Shown here: positions 43,501 through 56,089 of the stretch, piece after piece
How the letters are laid out: each line of letters begins with the position of its first letter
Position numbering within the stretch: the stretch's first letter is position 1
Source: Plasmodiophora brassicae
Lineage: Eukaryota > Endomyxa: Phytomyxea > Phytomyxea > Plasmodiophorida
Assembly (NCBI GenBank): GCA_036867785.1
Contig: CP145428.1
Location: 496,001-560,000 of the forward strand
Direction of reading: 5' to 3'
DNA length: 64,000 nt
Made by a program: the position numbers and the translations under genes
The notes under the pieces: generated by a model
Seen by the model: only the letters and a program-made list of their open reading frames with translations
What the model was told of the DNA's origin: nothing
Databases searched by the model: none

Positions 43501-46500
43501 GTAGTGCCAAACTATCCCTGGACCTGGTTGAGCTGCCGCGACTGAAAACGAGCTTTTCTGTCCGGAAGGATCGCACAGGCGTCCCCCGACTTTTCAGTGA
43601 CGATCACGTGTACGTTCGTTTGCTTGCGAGTGTTGGTTTTGCTGCTGACCTGAATACGATTACAGGGATTTGTTTGTCTGTCCTGAACAATCGCGCCTGA
43701 CATCACAACTGATTTCCGGTATTCCTCATGCCATACTCCTGTCGAACGAGAACGGTGAAATAACCGTCTTCATCCCGGTATGTGCATGTCTGGATGCGTG
43801 TATCCATTTTTACACGTCCATAGGCCGTTCCTCCTGTCCGACCCGTTATCGGATCGTCGCCATTCTCTACAGAACTCGTCCTCGTCCGCAACGACTTGGA
43901 TTGGTTCAAAGTGCTCGACGTCCGCTACTACCTTTATCCGATTCGTAAACACGGGCATTTCATATTCCCCATTGCGTTTCTAACGGTCGACGCAGACATC
44001 AGTCTATCTTTCATGCTGACGCCGACGCTTAGCTCCGCCCTTTACCTGCTTCTGCTTCGTTTCCTGCACCGCGATTACATGCAGGTCATCGGGCTTGGTA
44101 CGATTACAAGCATGCAATGGTTACATACGGTCTCTTAATTTGCGTGTGGCAGCGAACTCCATCGGGACGGACACCGACTTCTCCAAGGAAGAATCGCAGA
44201 TATTCCAACTCTTGGAAATGACCCTGTCCGATTATTCGCCGGATGCTCTTGCCTGTCGTCTACACGTGGAGAATGTTACCTCCGATAGTCCTGTATCTTG
44301 CCCTTGGCTGCTGACGAAGGAACTTTCTGCATACGTTAGCAAATTCTCGCATGTTTCCTCCACATGCCGGTTACCAGTCGCCGACGAACTTCAACTCCTT
44401 GAAGTGGCGATCGTTGACCCATCCGACGCACGATTCGATCCCAAGGTTTACACCGTGTATGAAATCCTGATCGTTCGCAATCGGCTGCACTACGTGCGGT
44501 CGATCGTCTCCAATCAGCCTGAGGCTATGATGGTGAACATGGTGCGCCCTCGACAAAGCTTGGACTCGACGGCCTGGCCTCTTTATTACGACATGTCTGC
44601 GTTGTCGGCACAACCAAGCGATTGGCAGGACTTGACTGTTTACTTCTCGAGCAATGCGGTACTGTCGGGAGAAATCGTCATGCAGGCAGCGTCGCAGTTC
44701 TGGGCCGGACAAGAAGACATGTCTGGCCATGCGCTAAAGCTCGGGTTCCTATTTCTCTATGGGCTGCTGACGGGGACAATTACTGCCAAGGTCTGCGCAA
44801 ACGACGATTCTCGTACGCTCGCCAGCATCTTTCTGCAATTGTATTCCGATCGGCACCAGCCTACCATTATGTCTTCGATAGCGCACATTCTGGTCCAAAA
44901 CGAGTTCCTTCCCAGTCTGTGTCCAAAGTTCCAGGACAACAGGCAGTTCAAGAGCGAAATGATCAATGGCGTCCCTGACAGCCTGAGTCCCACGTCGCCT
45001 CTAGCTGACGTCTTTGAAGGCGTCCTTCCTGTTCTGGTTAGCAACTTTGACGACCTCTGGGTGCCTCAGAAAGATGTTTCGGAGGCAAGCCATCCCATGC
45101 AAATGGAGTTTATTATGCGAGTGCCGACCGGCGTCGAATACTGCAAGACGTGGCCGATCCCAGCCATCTCAGACTTCTCCTGTGATTTGCAACATCTTCG
45201 TCCGTTGCCAGAGTCGTCGTGCAAATCTGCTCCTCATTTGGCTGTGTCTGCTTCCGCCCTCGAAGCGTTCTGCGGTGAACCTTTGAGCGGGTCTCTGCGA
45301 TTGCCAGACTTTGTCAGCAAACAAACGCGTTCGCAACTAGGATACCCTCTTGTTGATGACAAGGTATGTTTGGTGTATCATGTGCATAAAGTAATAAGTG
45401 ACTGTTCCGCAGCTGCCGTTTGATATTCGGCCTCATGCAGAAGCACAGTCCACTGTTGCACGGGCTATGCTGGCCCGCCTGGAGTCAGACCTGAAGTTGT
45501 TTGCCGACATTCGCAACAATGGCACAATCGCCAAGTTTTCGTCGCTGTCTGAGCACGGCTGCAGGGCGTTCGTCTCGCAGAAGAACCCAGTTCATCCGGG
45601 TACGTTAGGGTGCCGGGTGCCGTTGCGATCGTGTTAACTCGTATGCCAGGTGTCGAATCTGCACTACGTCAGGTGGTGGGCCTGGTCCGACTGCTAGAAG
45701 ACGTTAAAGTGTCTGACGGGTTGGTGGATTCTGGACTCCTGGTCAGATGTGAAGGCGGGGCCGATTCTTACTGATTGAACAGGAAGTACTTATCTGCTGC
45801 GCTGGATGCTTTGATAACCTTGTCGAATGACGTTCCTGTTTCCTGCACTGCTGATCCCAACGACGATCTGCAGAGGTACACGTTCATGCTGAAACGCTCT
45901 TGTGGACAAGCGTCGTTCTTCTGTTCGTCAAGGCTACCATTAATCTGTTGGACCTTTTCCTAACTGTTTAATGCAGGGCTAGAGTTCCTTTTCGGATCGT
46001 TGCTGTCGTCCAATGCGGAAACGGACATTCACGATGTCAATCCCTTCATGGACTCGGCGACGGCTGATCTCATTCGCCAGCTGGCAATGTTCGCTATTCT
46101 GCACGCGAACCGGATTGGCCAAGTGAACAAGTGCCTGACGCACGCTCGTGCCATGTACGTACCTCCCCCTTGCATCTCCGCGTGTCACCTCCTCATCGTC
46201 AACGGTCAGATCTGAAATTCTTTCATCGCTGCTCGATCCGGCCAGTGTCCCCGGCGAAACGGAGGTCGCTGCATTGTCTCAGCAGTCGGAACAACTAGCC
46301 CAGACGTTGCTTGTAAAACGTCACTACGTGGCGTCGAGCAGCAACCATAACGTAAGTTTGGGCATTGAACATTGATTGCAGCCTCCGTGTCAACGCATGG
46401 TTTTCTCAGGTCGTGGAGTATTCCCTTGACCCTCGTTATCTCGTATTCGAGTTTACGTGGAATATCCAGCTGCGGCTTCAGCAAGTGCAACTGGTTCGTG

Positions 46501-49500
46501 AATTCATGGGGTCGTTAGGCCAGGGCGCATCTCTTGTGAAGCAGATGATTATGGGGGCCGGCAAGACCACTGGTACAACGGGGCTGACTTTGTGTGCCGC
46601 CAACTTTAACATTCAACACAGTCGTTGGCCCGCTTCTTGCGCTCATGCTCGGCGACGGTCGAGGTCTCGTCACTCAAGTCGTTCCTGCATCACTTCTCGA
46701 GTTCTCTCGCAGCGTCATTCGCTCGACCTTCTCGTCGATAATGCACAAGCGCGTGTACACATTGCTATTCGACCGAACGTCCAAAGCAGACGATAATTTG
46801 TACAGCAAGCTGGATAATGCTCGACGTTCCCGCGGCGTTGTTATCAGGTAGTTCCGTCACCCAGGTACACAAATTGGGGTCATGCACCTGAAAGTCGATT
46901 GCAGTACTCCAACGTCCATCAAATCCATTATGCTGAAATTCATCGAGAACCTTCATGCGATGCAGACAGGCAGCGCAGCTGTTGACTGTATGCAGGAGAC
47001 TGCCACGCTGGCTAAAATCCTGTCTCTGTTCCATCATGGCGTTCTCATCATGGACGAAGTCGACCTGCTGTTGCATCCCCTCAAATCCGAATTGAATTTC
47101 CCAATTGGTTCAAAGAACCCTGTAGACTTTGAACCCCATCGGTAATAAGGTGGTTAACTGGGTTTTCGGTGAAGTCTGATTTGGCGCCAGGTGGAAACTG
47201 CCGATTCACATTCTTGATGCGATCTTCTACGCAGACCGCGAGCGTATGTCCGTTGGTTTCCGAGAGAGCCAGCGCGCTGTCGGCCTGCTTCGTGAAATCC
47301 GAAACGTCGTTGAGACTGGCTATCGCAAGCGCGCTTTACAGCGAATTCCACATCTGGTTCTACTTGACCCGGACTTCTATCATGTAAACACCGTCTGTAA
47401 GGAATCGCTATCCTGCTTAGGGTTGCATGTAGGTTCATTTGAAACCTTTGGTTGCGGAATGGATCCTTCTATGGCTTGAAAGCCAGCACCTCTCCGGGCT
47501 ATCAGAATCCGATATCAGGCGGTACATCCTGAACCAGGCTGAAGGCGACAAAGAACTCGTAATATGAATACCCTTCAGGGCTTTACACTCTTCCTTTGCT
47601 GACATGACCTTGTTTAGGCTCGCGCTGTTGACAATGACCTTCCAGTACAGCATCGTAAAATGTTAAACCTGTCTAAAGACTGGCTGAACACATTCTTGCC
47701 GCATGTTATCGCCAAGATTGACCGGGTCTCATTCGGCCTACTGAGTGACGATGACTTTGCCAGGTGAGGTCCTATCACACGATGCTATATTTCCATGCGG
47801 GCTTCACTGACACGTCTCCCAGAGCCATTGCCGTCGATCCCTTGATGCCCCGTACTCGTGCTAAATTGGCTGTCCCATTCGTTGGAAAAGACTCGCCATC
47901 GCGTTCCAGCGAATTTGTAGGCACATCTTGTTAAACCAAAGTGGTGTTTTCTGACCTCGTGGGTATCCTAGGCCCATCCTGATGTCATTCTTGGTCTAAC
48001 CGTGTTGGCCTACCGGTACGAAGGCCTGCGCCGTACTGATTTCAACGATATTGTCAACTCGCTGCGCAACTCCATGCTGAAGGAGATTGGTCCTGTGAAC
48101 GAGCGTCCCTCTGCTCGTCGTTACGCATCGTGGGTTTCTGAAATGGGAGGCACCATCAAAGGAAGTGCCCAGACCGGAAACGACGGCACCGATGATGGCT
48201 CCGTTGTCCACCTGCGCCTTCTAAAGCAGTCGAACGAGAAGCAGATGTCCAAACTGTATTCCTTATGGTCGCACTCGCCCGATGTCATTCATTGGTACCT
48301 TGGCGAGTACATTTTCCCAGTGTTCCTGCGACACCAAGAGATCAAGCTGAGTGAAAGCGGTCAAGGACTGGGTGGGTCCATGCTTTTCGAGCGCCGCATC
48401 GGGTTCAGTGGCACGCCAAGTGATTTGCTTCCTGTTGAACTGGGCAAGTGCGGTTACGAGAAGGGCTCCGATGGACAGATCCTCCACACGATGACGTCTC
48501 CGGACGTAGTTCATGTCCAGTTCATTGACGAAGGCTGGACTGTCGACTCGCTACTCGACCTAATCGCTCGTGCCGAGAACCCCGTATTCCATTCCCTGAT
48601 CGACACGGGCGCACTGATAACCGGTTTGTCGAACCTTGAGGTCGCGCAGGCCCTTCTTCGTAAGGGCTTGGAAGGGTTCGATGGGGTCGTCTTCCTGGAT
48701 GAATTCGATCGGAAGATGATTCTCGTCCGTGCGACGGGCCGCGTTGTCAAGCTCGACCAGTGCGGCATTGAAATGTCCCGCAGGTTCGTCTTTTACGATC
48801 AAGGTGCGCATGTTCACGTCTGCTGTCGGCATGGCTTGCTCTAACGGTCGTAACAGTACATACGACGGGGATGGACATCAAGCACGTCCTGGACGCACGT
48901 GCGGTCCTTACCCTGGGGAAGGACATGGTCTTCCGCGACTATGCCCAGGGAGCATTCCGCATGCGGGGGATCGCCAGGGGCCAGACAATCCAACTGTTCA
49001 TTATTCCTGAAGTTGCGACCTTGATCAGGCGCGAGCTTGCCGCTGCCGGGTACTCGTCAACCGCAGTGGGCGGTGGCGAGCAGACGCTGCGGGATGTCAC
49101 AGCGTGGTTGACGATCAACAGCATGCGCAGCGAACGCGTCCAGTTCAACCAGCTATGCCTGCAGAACGTTGCGAATGTGTGGCGGAAGAAGGCGTTCAAC
49201 AGCCTGCTCACTCAGTTTGACGAGTTCTGCAAGTCAGGGTCGAACGCGTCGCCGCGTCTGCAAATCTGCCTGGACGCGTTCCGGGAGAAGATCGACTTCA
49301 GCGTTGAGAGTTGTGTCCCACAGAAGGTCCCGTTCCACAAGGTTGCCATCGCCCGAAAACCATCAGCGGCTGGTTTCGTCGCTGAACGTCTTGTTACAGG
49401 TTATTCAGGATCGTGTTGATGAGCACAAGTCGCTGATCACGGCCGCTGATGACTGGAGCGTTGTAACCGCCGTCCAGCACGCAGTCGGCAAAGGCGTCCT

Positions 49501-52245
49501 GGACGACGCCCAGCACGTATTCGACGGCGAGATCGTTCAGGAACGCGAGCAGGAACAGGAGCAGGAGCAGGAGCAAGAGCAGGAGATTGAGATCGAGAAG
49601 TATGTCGACCTTGCGTATTCGCGGGATTCGGAAGCGCCCGTGCCTTGGCCGTTCACGGCCCTGATGTCCGACGAAGCGCCGTTCTACCCGTTGCAGGAGT
49701 TCCACCTGTCGAAACGCGAATCGCTTCAATTCCCGACGTACCTGTCGGCCTCCAACAACTACTACAACCCGACCTGGGTGGGGTCACGTCGTATCAAGAA
49801 CGTCGCTGTGACGCTGGAGTGGCGACGACGACTTGTTGATGACGACGCTCCTCTTCTGCAGCGACTAACGGTGCCGTTAGACGTCGCGCAAGAGGCCCCG
49901 GCAAGGAAGGCGTTTGACCTGTTCGACATGGACAAATCTGGGGACCTGAACGCAGACGAACTTCGTACCGCGCTTCGAGCGGCACTGGACGTGTACCTTG
50001 ACAACGCAGAGCTGGACCGCGTTTCTGGAGGAAGGGCGCTCACGTTCGAGGCATTCCTCACACTGCTGGCCAGCGGGTACCTTCGCGTAGAAGAGGCTGA
50101 CGTAGGATGGGCACCCATTCGTTGTTTACGTTGTGAACTGACAAACCTGTCAGCGATATTTCGTGTGCGTTTCGCTGGCTGAAGCGGAAACCATTCGGCG
50201 TATTATCCACAGTCGATTGTTCGACAGTGATGTAGCGATCGCGCTTCGATGCGTCGACGACGACCATGGCATTCTGGACAAGACGTCCGCGTTCGCGCCG
50301 CCGCCGTCGTATATGGCAACCTGCGCGTATCAGTGCCTGCGCTTCTTCAACTCGGACCTGTACTTCAAGGAAGAGCACGTCAACGTTCTCCTGCAGGCGC
50401 TGCACGCAACAACGATGAGGCAGAGGCGCATCTTCTTCCAGCATGTCTTGGGGTCCCGGCGCCGGCAGATTCGCAAATGGGAGGAAGCGTCCGTCGCCCA
50501 GCTGTTTGCCATCCCGAACGAGTTCAGCTTGTTGAAACAGCGGGCGCAGTCGTCCCGACTTCGTCTGGCGATCGAGGTACCGCAATGCTCATCCGACTGG
50601 TTGTGGTCTGACTGCCGGCGGTACACAGGAGAAGGGCCTTCCGTTCTACGACGCGTTCCGGTTGTTCAACCATGCGCGGAACGGGCTGCTGAGTCCCGCA
50701 GAGCTGTGGGGCGCGCTGGAATGGCTCGGGTTCAGCGTCACGCCGGACGACGTCCTCGGTTCGTGGCGACGGCTCTGTCGCTCCTGCTGTGTCGCCCCGC
50801 TGACGGTTCCCCAGATTTCATGCGATCTGCCGACAAGGACAACGACGGGTACATATCCTACCGGGAGTTCACCGACATGATCAGGCAACCGTATGACGAC
50901 GAGGATGGCGTCGAGCCGACCGCGTTGGGTTCGCCGACCGCGACCGGCGTCGGCCACGTTTCTGTATGGTCCATCGCGATTTCAGCGTCCCGACCGCCGC
51001 CCTCATCTGTCCGCCCATCTAGGCATCCGCGACGCGGCTGCAACCGAAAGGGGAAGATGTCCTCCGATCCCTGAAGCAGGCTCGCGACCTGGAGGAGTCG
51101 GCGGAGGAAGAACGGGAGGCGCAGCGGGAGCGCGACGAAGAGCGACGGTCGGTGGAGTCGTCGCCTGGCGACTGCGACCACGCGCGCGCTGACCCTCTCG
51201 TCGAACAGGATCCGCGAGCGTCTGCTGGAGGCGGAACTGGAGATGGACGCGGCGCAGGCCGGCGGGCACAATCCGAAGATCACGAACGAACAGATCTACT
51301 TTGACTTCTCGACGGGGCGCCGCCCGCGAGGTGTCACGTCGCTGGGCGACATTGCCTACGCCAGCGGTACGCCGATCGTCGCATTGCTGTTGCCGGGCGC
51401 CTGGAGCTGACGCCGGCCCAGACTCGTACTCGACCTGGCTGCGCGTTCTGCGACTCGGGTCGCTGTTCCTGCCGCTGCCGTTCCCGGGCAACGGCGGCGG
51501 CGCGCACCTGAACACGTACTCGATGACGATGGAGATCCTCGTCGAGCAGCTGCCGAGCGATAAGACGGCGCTGATCACGATCGAGCGGCACAGCCAGCAC
51601 CCTGTGGTATGTCGCCCCCGCCTTCGCCCATCCGTTCGCCGCTGAACGCGCGCGCGCGTGTGTGTGTCGCTGCAGATCGTGTTCGTCAACGCTGCTGGGC
51701 AGCTGGGCGTCTTCGACAGCGATTTCGCCGCGCGGGCGCCCGTCCTGCTGTCGGCGTCGACCTGGCACATCGTGACGTTCGTCGTCGACGTGCCAGCGGG
51801 CGCGTACGCCCTGTACGTTGACGGGAAGGCGGCCCTGCAGCAGCGTACGTCGATGATGGTCGACGGGCCGTTCGCGCTCGACGCCAAGGTCTGCGTCTTC
51901 GGGTCGGCGTCGCAGAAGCAGATCAGCCTGCCAGCCGCAATTAAATCGTTCCTGCTGGACCTGTCGGCGTTCGACGCCGACAGCGTCGCGCACCTGTACA
52001 GCACGATCGTCGAGGAAGGCAAGTGGACCTGCCACGTCTGCACGTTCCGCAACGACCGGGCGGTCGACCATTGCGCCGTCTGCACGACGTTCCGCCAGCG
52101 ACAGCAGCAAGGGGGAGGGCCCCCGGGCGACACGGTCGTCGATGCGGCGGCGGCGTCCAGCGCGTCGTCGTGGAACTGCCCCGTCTGTACGTTCAGGAAC
52201 GAGGCGGGCGCCGACGTCTGCGCCATGTGCGACACGAGTCGCTGA
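37526..52245 (+). CDS. Giant multidomain DUF3638/DUF3645-like protein (LamG, ATPase core, EF-hands, NZF fingers)
   Basis: One gene of about 14.7 kb, many exons and roughly 4,000 or more residues. Exon 1 is 37526-37901; a 56-nt intron follows. An acidic leader (MDVDDVDDDDVDAGRMDVD) precedes a LamG-like domain at 37960-38440. A long DUF3638-type region (VALLEHTFCHVLPVP; LFATNDRIHTLRSESLRDVL) leads to a Walker A at 46540-46571 (MIMGAGKTT, with an intron inside) and a Walker B-like LIMDEVDLLLHPLKSELNFP near 47047. A helicase-like second lobe follows at 48400-48990 (GFSGTPSDLLP; FRDYAQGAFRMRGIARGQ). Then come a Glu-Gln run at 49535-49590, EF-hand loops near 49927 (DMDKSGDLNADE) and 50836, another LamG at 51420-51990, and two RanBP2-type fingers (WTCHVCTFRN, WNCPVCTFRN). 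NZF fingers often bind ubiquitin. Many central exon borders are approximate. Confidence 0.8.
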
Positions 52246-52880
52246 GCATGTGGGCACGGGGCAACGTCCTGCCTGGACATCAACAACAACAACAACAACA
52301 GCAGCGTGCGCATGCGTTCATTTATAACACTCGGCTCTACTGTGTCGGTTCAGAGCAATCGCGAAGGACCCTATGTCGTCGTTTAAGAACGCATATCGAC
52401 CGATGGACACTGGTCAGAGCTGCGATCGACCTCCAGGTCGCAGAAAATCGAGGGCGGGCTGGCGCCCTCGCTGAGCTCCACGTTGACGTACCCGGACCGC
52501 CTGACGACGTCCTGGACGTAAGCCCCTGAAGATCGGCATCCGTTAGGTTCGGGTACGCGCGCGCGTCGGGAGGCGTGCCGCGTTCGCCCAACATCGATGT
52601 ACTCTAGTCGGGCCAGCAGACGCCTGCCATGCGCATCGACGGGGATCAGCACAAGGACGAACTTCTTCAGGAAGGGCAACCGCAGGCACGGCCCTTCCTG
52701 ACACGACGTCCACCACCCGTGGTCGCTGCCAACATTAGGCGTTGCTCAGTGGATGATGGGCGGACGGCGGCAACGATGATGCGTTGCGCACCTGTCTTTA
52801 GTGTCGCTAGCTGGTGCCACAGTTCCAGTTCCGCTGCATGCGGTTGACCATGTTCAATGAGCCTGAACCATCAGCGCGTG
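52246..52880. other. 3' flank of the giant gene; no gene recognised
   Basis: Contains a short CAA-type triplet run at 52279-52301 (CAACAACAACAAC) just after the stop. Otherwise only weak frames are present on either strand. Confidence 0.3.
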
Positions 52881-52916
52881 GCTGCTCTCGTGGCTTAGTT
52901 GGGCGGTCCGGTATAC
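52881..52916 (+). repeat. Box-A-like dispersed motif
   Basis: GCTGCTCTCGTGGCTTAGTT then GGGCGGTCCGGTATAC. It matches the motif on the minus strand at 17937 and ends exactly where the left arm of the large inverted repeat begins. Confidence 0.6.
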
Positions 52917-53429
52917 GTCTCGACGGCCACATATTATGCCGCGACGGCACGCTCGCCTTTGTTGACAGTTCAGATCCGCCTCACGATCGAGTTCTCGCAT
53001 GCCCACGAAGCCGTTGATGGCGTCGTCGTACGCGATCACGGAGACGGTTGTGTTCACGTGGTCCAATCGGTGCAATGATCAGCGGATGTACAGGACACGT
53101 GTTGTGTGTCGCGCAGAACGGTCGCGTCGGGCCGAGTGCGTACATCAAGAAGGAACAGAACGGGATGTGGCCTGTCCTCAAGGTCTCGCGTGAAGCGGAT
53201 TGTACAGTGTTGTCGTAACGTTATGCCTCTACAGGTGGCTTGTACGTCAATCACGTTCGCGTCTGTCATGGTCTGCACGCACCACTGCACCACTTGAGGT
53301 GAGAGTTCTGATTGTCGTGACTTCCCCCGACAAGACGACGACGTTTGCTGCCGTTCGAGTATCGTAGCTCAGATCGCGAACTTGGGCGTCCTTGGTTTCG
53401 GTGTTCAAGCGGGAGAAGTGAGTTAGAAA
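52917..53429 (+). repeat. Left arm of a large inverted repeat
   Basis: About 513 bp, an imperfect reverse complement of 53597-54126 (I estimate 85-90% identity by eye, with small indels). Protein-like segments such as RVGPSAYIKKEQNGMWPVLK occur in one orientation and HVNTTVSVIAYDDAI in the other. The coding strand, if any, is unclear. Confidence 0.85.
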
Positions 53430-53469
53430 GCTGCTGTGGTGGCCTAGGTAGTTGGGCGATCCGGTCTAC
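53430..53469 (+). repeat. Box-A-like dispersed motif
   Basis: GCTGCTGTGGTGGCCTAGGT then AGTTGGGCGATCCGGTCTAC, with a 4-bp insertion relative to the other copies. It abuts the inner end of the left arm. Confidence 0.55.
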
Positions 53470-53549
53470 AAAACATCTCACCGGAGACGCTCAAGCCCCC
53501 CGGCGATCGAGCGATGTCCGCCGCCTACCGTTGCAGACGACTCGCAGAC

Positions 53550-53586
53550 CTACTCTCGTGGCCTAGTTGGGCGGTCCGGCCTGTAC
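53550..53586 (+). repeat. Box-A-like dispersed motif
   Basis: CTACTCTCGTGGCCTAGTTG then GGCGGTCCGGCCTGTAC. It lies 10 bp before the right arm of the inverted repeat. Its TGGCCTAGTTGG matches the box-A consensus exactly. Confidence 0.6.
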
Positions 53587-53596
53587 ACCCATCATT

Positions 53597-54126
53597 CTCT
53601 AAAATCACTTCTCCCGCTTGAATACGCCCAAGTTCGCGATCTGCGTTACAATACTTGAACGGCAGCAAATGTGGTCGTCTTGTCGGGGGAAGTCACGACA
53701 ATCAGAACTCTCACCTCAAGGGATGCGTGCAGACCATGACGGACGCGAACCTGGTTGACGTACAAGCCACCTGTAGAGGCATAACATACGACAACACTGC
53801 GCTTCGACTGTATATCAACATACAATCCGCTTCACGCGAGACGTTGAGGACAGGCCACATCCCGTTCTGTTCCTTCTTGATGTACGCAATCGGCCCGACG
53901 CGACCGTTCTGCGCGACACGCAACACGTGTCCTGTACATCCGCTGATCAGTGCCGATGTACCGATTGGGCCACGTGAACACAACCGTCTCCGTGATCGCG
54001 TACGACGACGCCATCAGCGGCTTCGTGGGCATGCGCGAGCTCGATCGTGAGCGACGACGTGGGGTGGACCTGAACAGTCAACAAAGGCGAGCCTGGCGTC
54101 GCGGCACAATATGTGGCCGTCGAGAC
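53597..54126 (+). repeat. Right arm of the large inverted repeat
   Basis: About 530 bp, inverted relative to 52917-53429 across a 167-bp spacer that holds two box-A-like motifs. On the minus strand it reads DGHILCRDARLAFVDCSGPP and RVGPIAYIKKEQNGMWPVLN. These resemble the left arm in the other orientation, so the duplicated unit may derive from coding sequence of an unidentified gene. Confidence 0.85.
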
Positions 54127-54215
54127 CCAGACACTGCATGGCGGCGGGCGCACCGATTACGCTGTATGACGCAAGGAGCGCGGGCGGCGGCGATGACGTC
54201 ACGCTGCTGCCAACG

Positions 54216-54430
54216 CACATGGCTCCTGATCTGGCTCCGACGTCACTGCAGTCTGGACCAAAAACCGGGCCCTGAACACAGAAATCGGGCCCCGTTTCCT
54301 GCCTCGACGTCTGACTGTGCTATCCTCAAGTGCCCGCCACAACGTGCCAACGCCCGCACGCAGTTCGGACATGGGCACATGGCTCCTAAGTCCTGGCTCC
54401 GGCGCCCTGCAGTCTGGTCGCAAAACGGAC
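54216..54430 (+). repeat. Imperfect direct repeat, about 58 bp, two copies
   Basis: GCACATGGCTCCTGATCTGG...ACTGCAGTCTGGACC near 54218 is repeated as GCACATGGCTCCTAAGTCCT...CCTGCAGTCTGGTCG near 54374. No function is evident. Confidence 0.55.
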
Positions 54431-54478
54431 ACGGCGTCCCTGCGGCGTCGGACTGCGTTGCCTTGTATCATACCACAA

Positions 54479-54535
54479 CGTGCTGTACGGAACCGACGGG
54501 TGCATCATCGTCCCCGGGGGCACTGGCGCCATGCC
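54479..54535 (+). pseudogene. Short relic of the kinase gene
   Basis: The DNA encodes NVLYGTDGCIIVPGGTGA and aligns with GVLYGTDGFIAPEALAPE of the kinase at 32308-34450 over about 55 bp, with a small frame difference. It is the third partial copy in the window and too short to be functional. Confidence 0.45.
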
Positions 54536-54579
54536 GATGGCGATGGACCTGCTCGCCGGACGCGGAATAGTCGCCGTGC

Positions 54580-56080
54580 CGTCACCCTGCAGAGCCGTGC
54601 AGCTGTCAAGCGCAGGCGACACGTTCGTCGCTGGCTGCGTTGCTAGGCACGGATCACTGTACTGTCTGCGTTCCCAACAGGCCGCTGCAGATGCTCGGTC
54701 GATGTCCAGCTCGAAGAGCGACAGCGATGACTCGTCAAGAGACACCAGAGAGCTGTGCCAGACGACCTCGCGCGAAAGCCATGTTGACAGCGTAATTGGA
54801 CGCCGTTTGCAGACACGTATCCTGACGATGGATGTGGGCCACAGAACAAACGAAGCCATCAGGGTGCGAAGCGTCCGAAGCTTTGTGGCGCGACGACACG
54901 CCATGTGGTCATGATCAGTTGCTATACCGTACAGCGAGCTGGGGATCGTCCTAAACCGGCGTGACGTTGCAGACGTTCCCGCCGGCTACGTCGATGGCTC
55001 TGAGCAAAGACCCTGCTAACAAGCGCAGCATGCCGGCCTGCACCGGTTGGCGTTCCTTGTACCCGTCTCGCCTGCGTTGCTGACCGTTCACCCGCTGTAG
55101 GCACAACACAAGGGGACGAGCAAAGTTCTTGCTGGACCAGCGAACCGCCCGGTCAAGGCCCCCAAACTGGTTCGAAACTGGCAGCGCCGGTAGTGAGGCG
55201 AAGATGACATCTAATAAGCGAGCATTGACGGCAGGCACACGAACGTACTCCTGGCGTACGTGCGAGCCGACCGGCACAAGATGTCGACCGCGAACCGATT
55301 GAAGAAGCGCAACGTCCTACACAGGTGCGGGACACTGTGTAATTGTTGGCATCGTCGACGTTGAACTAGACATTTAGGAGCGTGACCCTGGAACGTTACT
55401 GCCAGCCGGCGTCTTGAACAATGATGAGGCAGGCGTTTGCCGTTCGATTTGCTAAGCCATTGCACCGATGCAGATGATCGTCCGTGCATTGCCCGGCTGG
55501 GAACGTGTCTCCGGCCTCGCGCCCCGGGTTGACCTGTACACCCACGTCATGGACCTACGTCTGCATCCTCAAGTGGCGTCCGATACATCAGGGTCGTAGG
55601 CGACACTGGCCTAGCCACACGATCGTTCGATGCCGGGCAACAGCACAACACGGACGGCTCCGTATTGGAGGTGTTGCAGCAGGTGTAGGTGTATGCGGTC
55701 ATCGGGGCCAATGGTAAACCGATCCAGAGAGCGATGGTCGGGTTCGTCGAGCACGTCGTCGACACGTTCGCGACCTGCGGCCATGCCACTAGCCGCCCGC
55801 CCTGCGTCGTCACGGTTGTTATGCTGGGTGGCTCGCACTGTCGAACGACCCTCGCCGACGCGCTACTGAGAGAGCACACTGCGACGATGGCCCCCGAGGT
55901 GCATCCCCGAACTGCCGTGCTATCCAGAGCAGGACGTGGAGCACCGCTGCACGACGGTTCGCCAGATAAAGGGCAAGGTCGAGGAAGGCCAGCTGATGCT
56001 GGTTCGGCAAGATCCGTTGGAAATCCTCCAGCAGCCAGGTCCCGATGGGCACATGGTGAGCAAGGCGCGCCGCAAGACAG
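54580..56080. other. Gene-poor stretch; no gene confidently recognised
   Basis: Several frames of 70-170 codons exist on both strands, but none has a recognisable domain. On the minus strand FGGLDRAVRWSSKNFARPLV near 55160-55100 and LCRTLRFFNRFAVDILC near 55320-55270 look the most protein-like. They might be exons of a decayed gene, but I cannot join them convincingly. Confidence 0.25.
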
Positions 56081-56089
56081 CTAGCGGTG

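Noticed and set aside
52917-54126. CRISPR array or terminal repeats of an LTR element
   Set aside because: There are no regularly spaced short repeats, and the two long arms are inverted, not direct, so neither applies.
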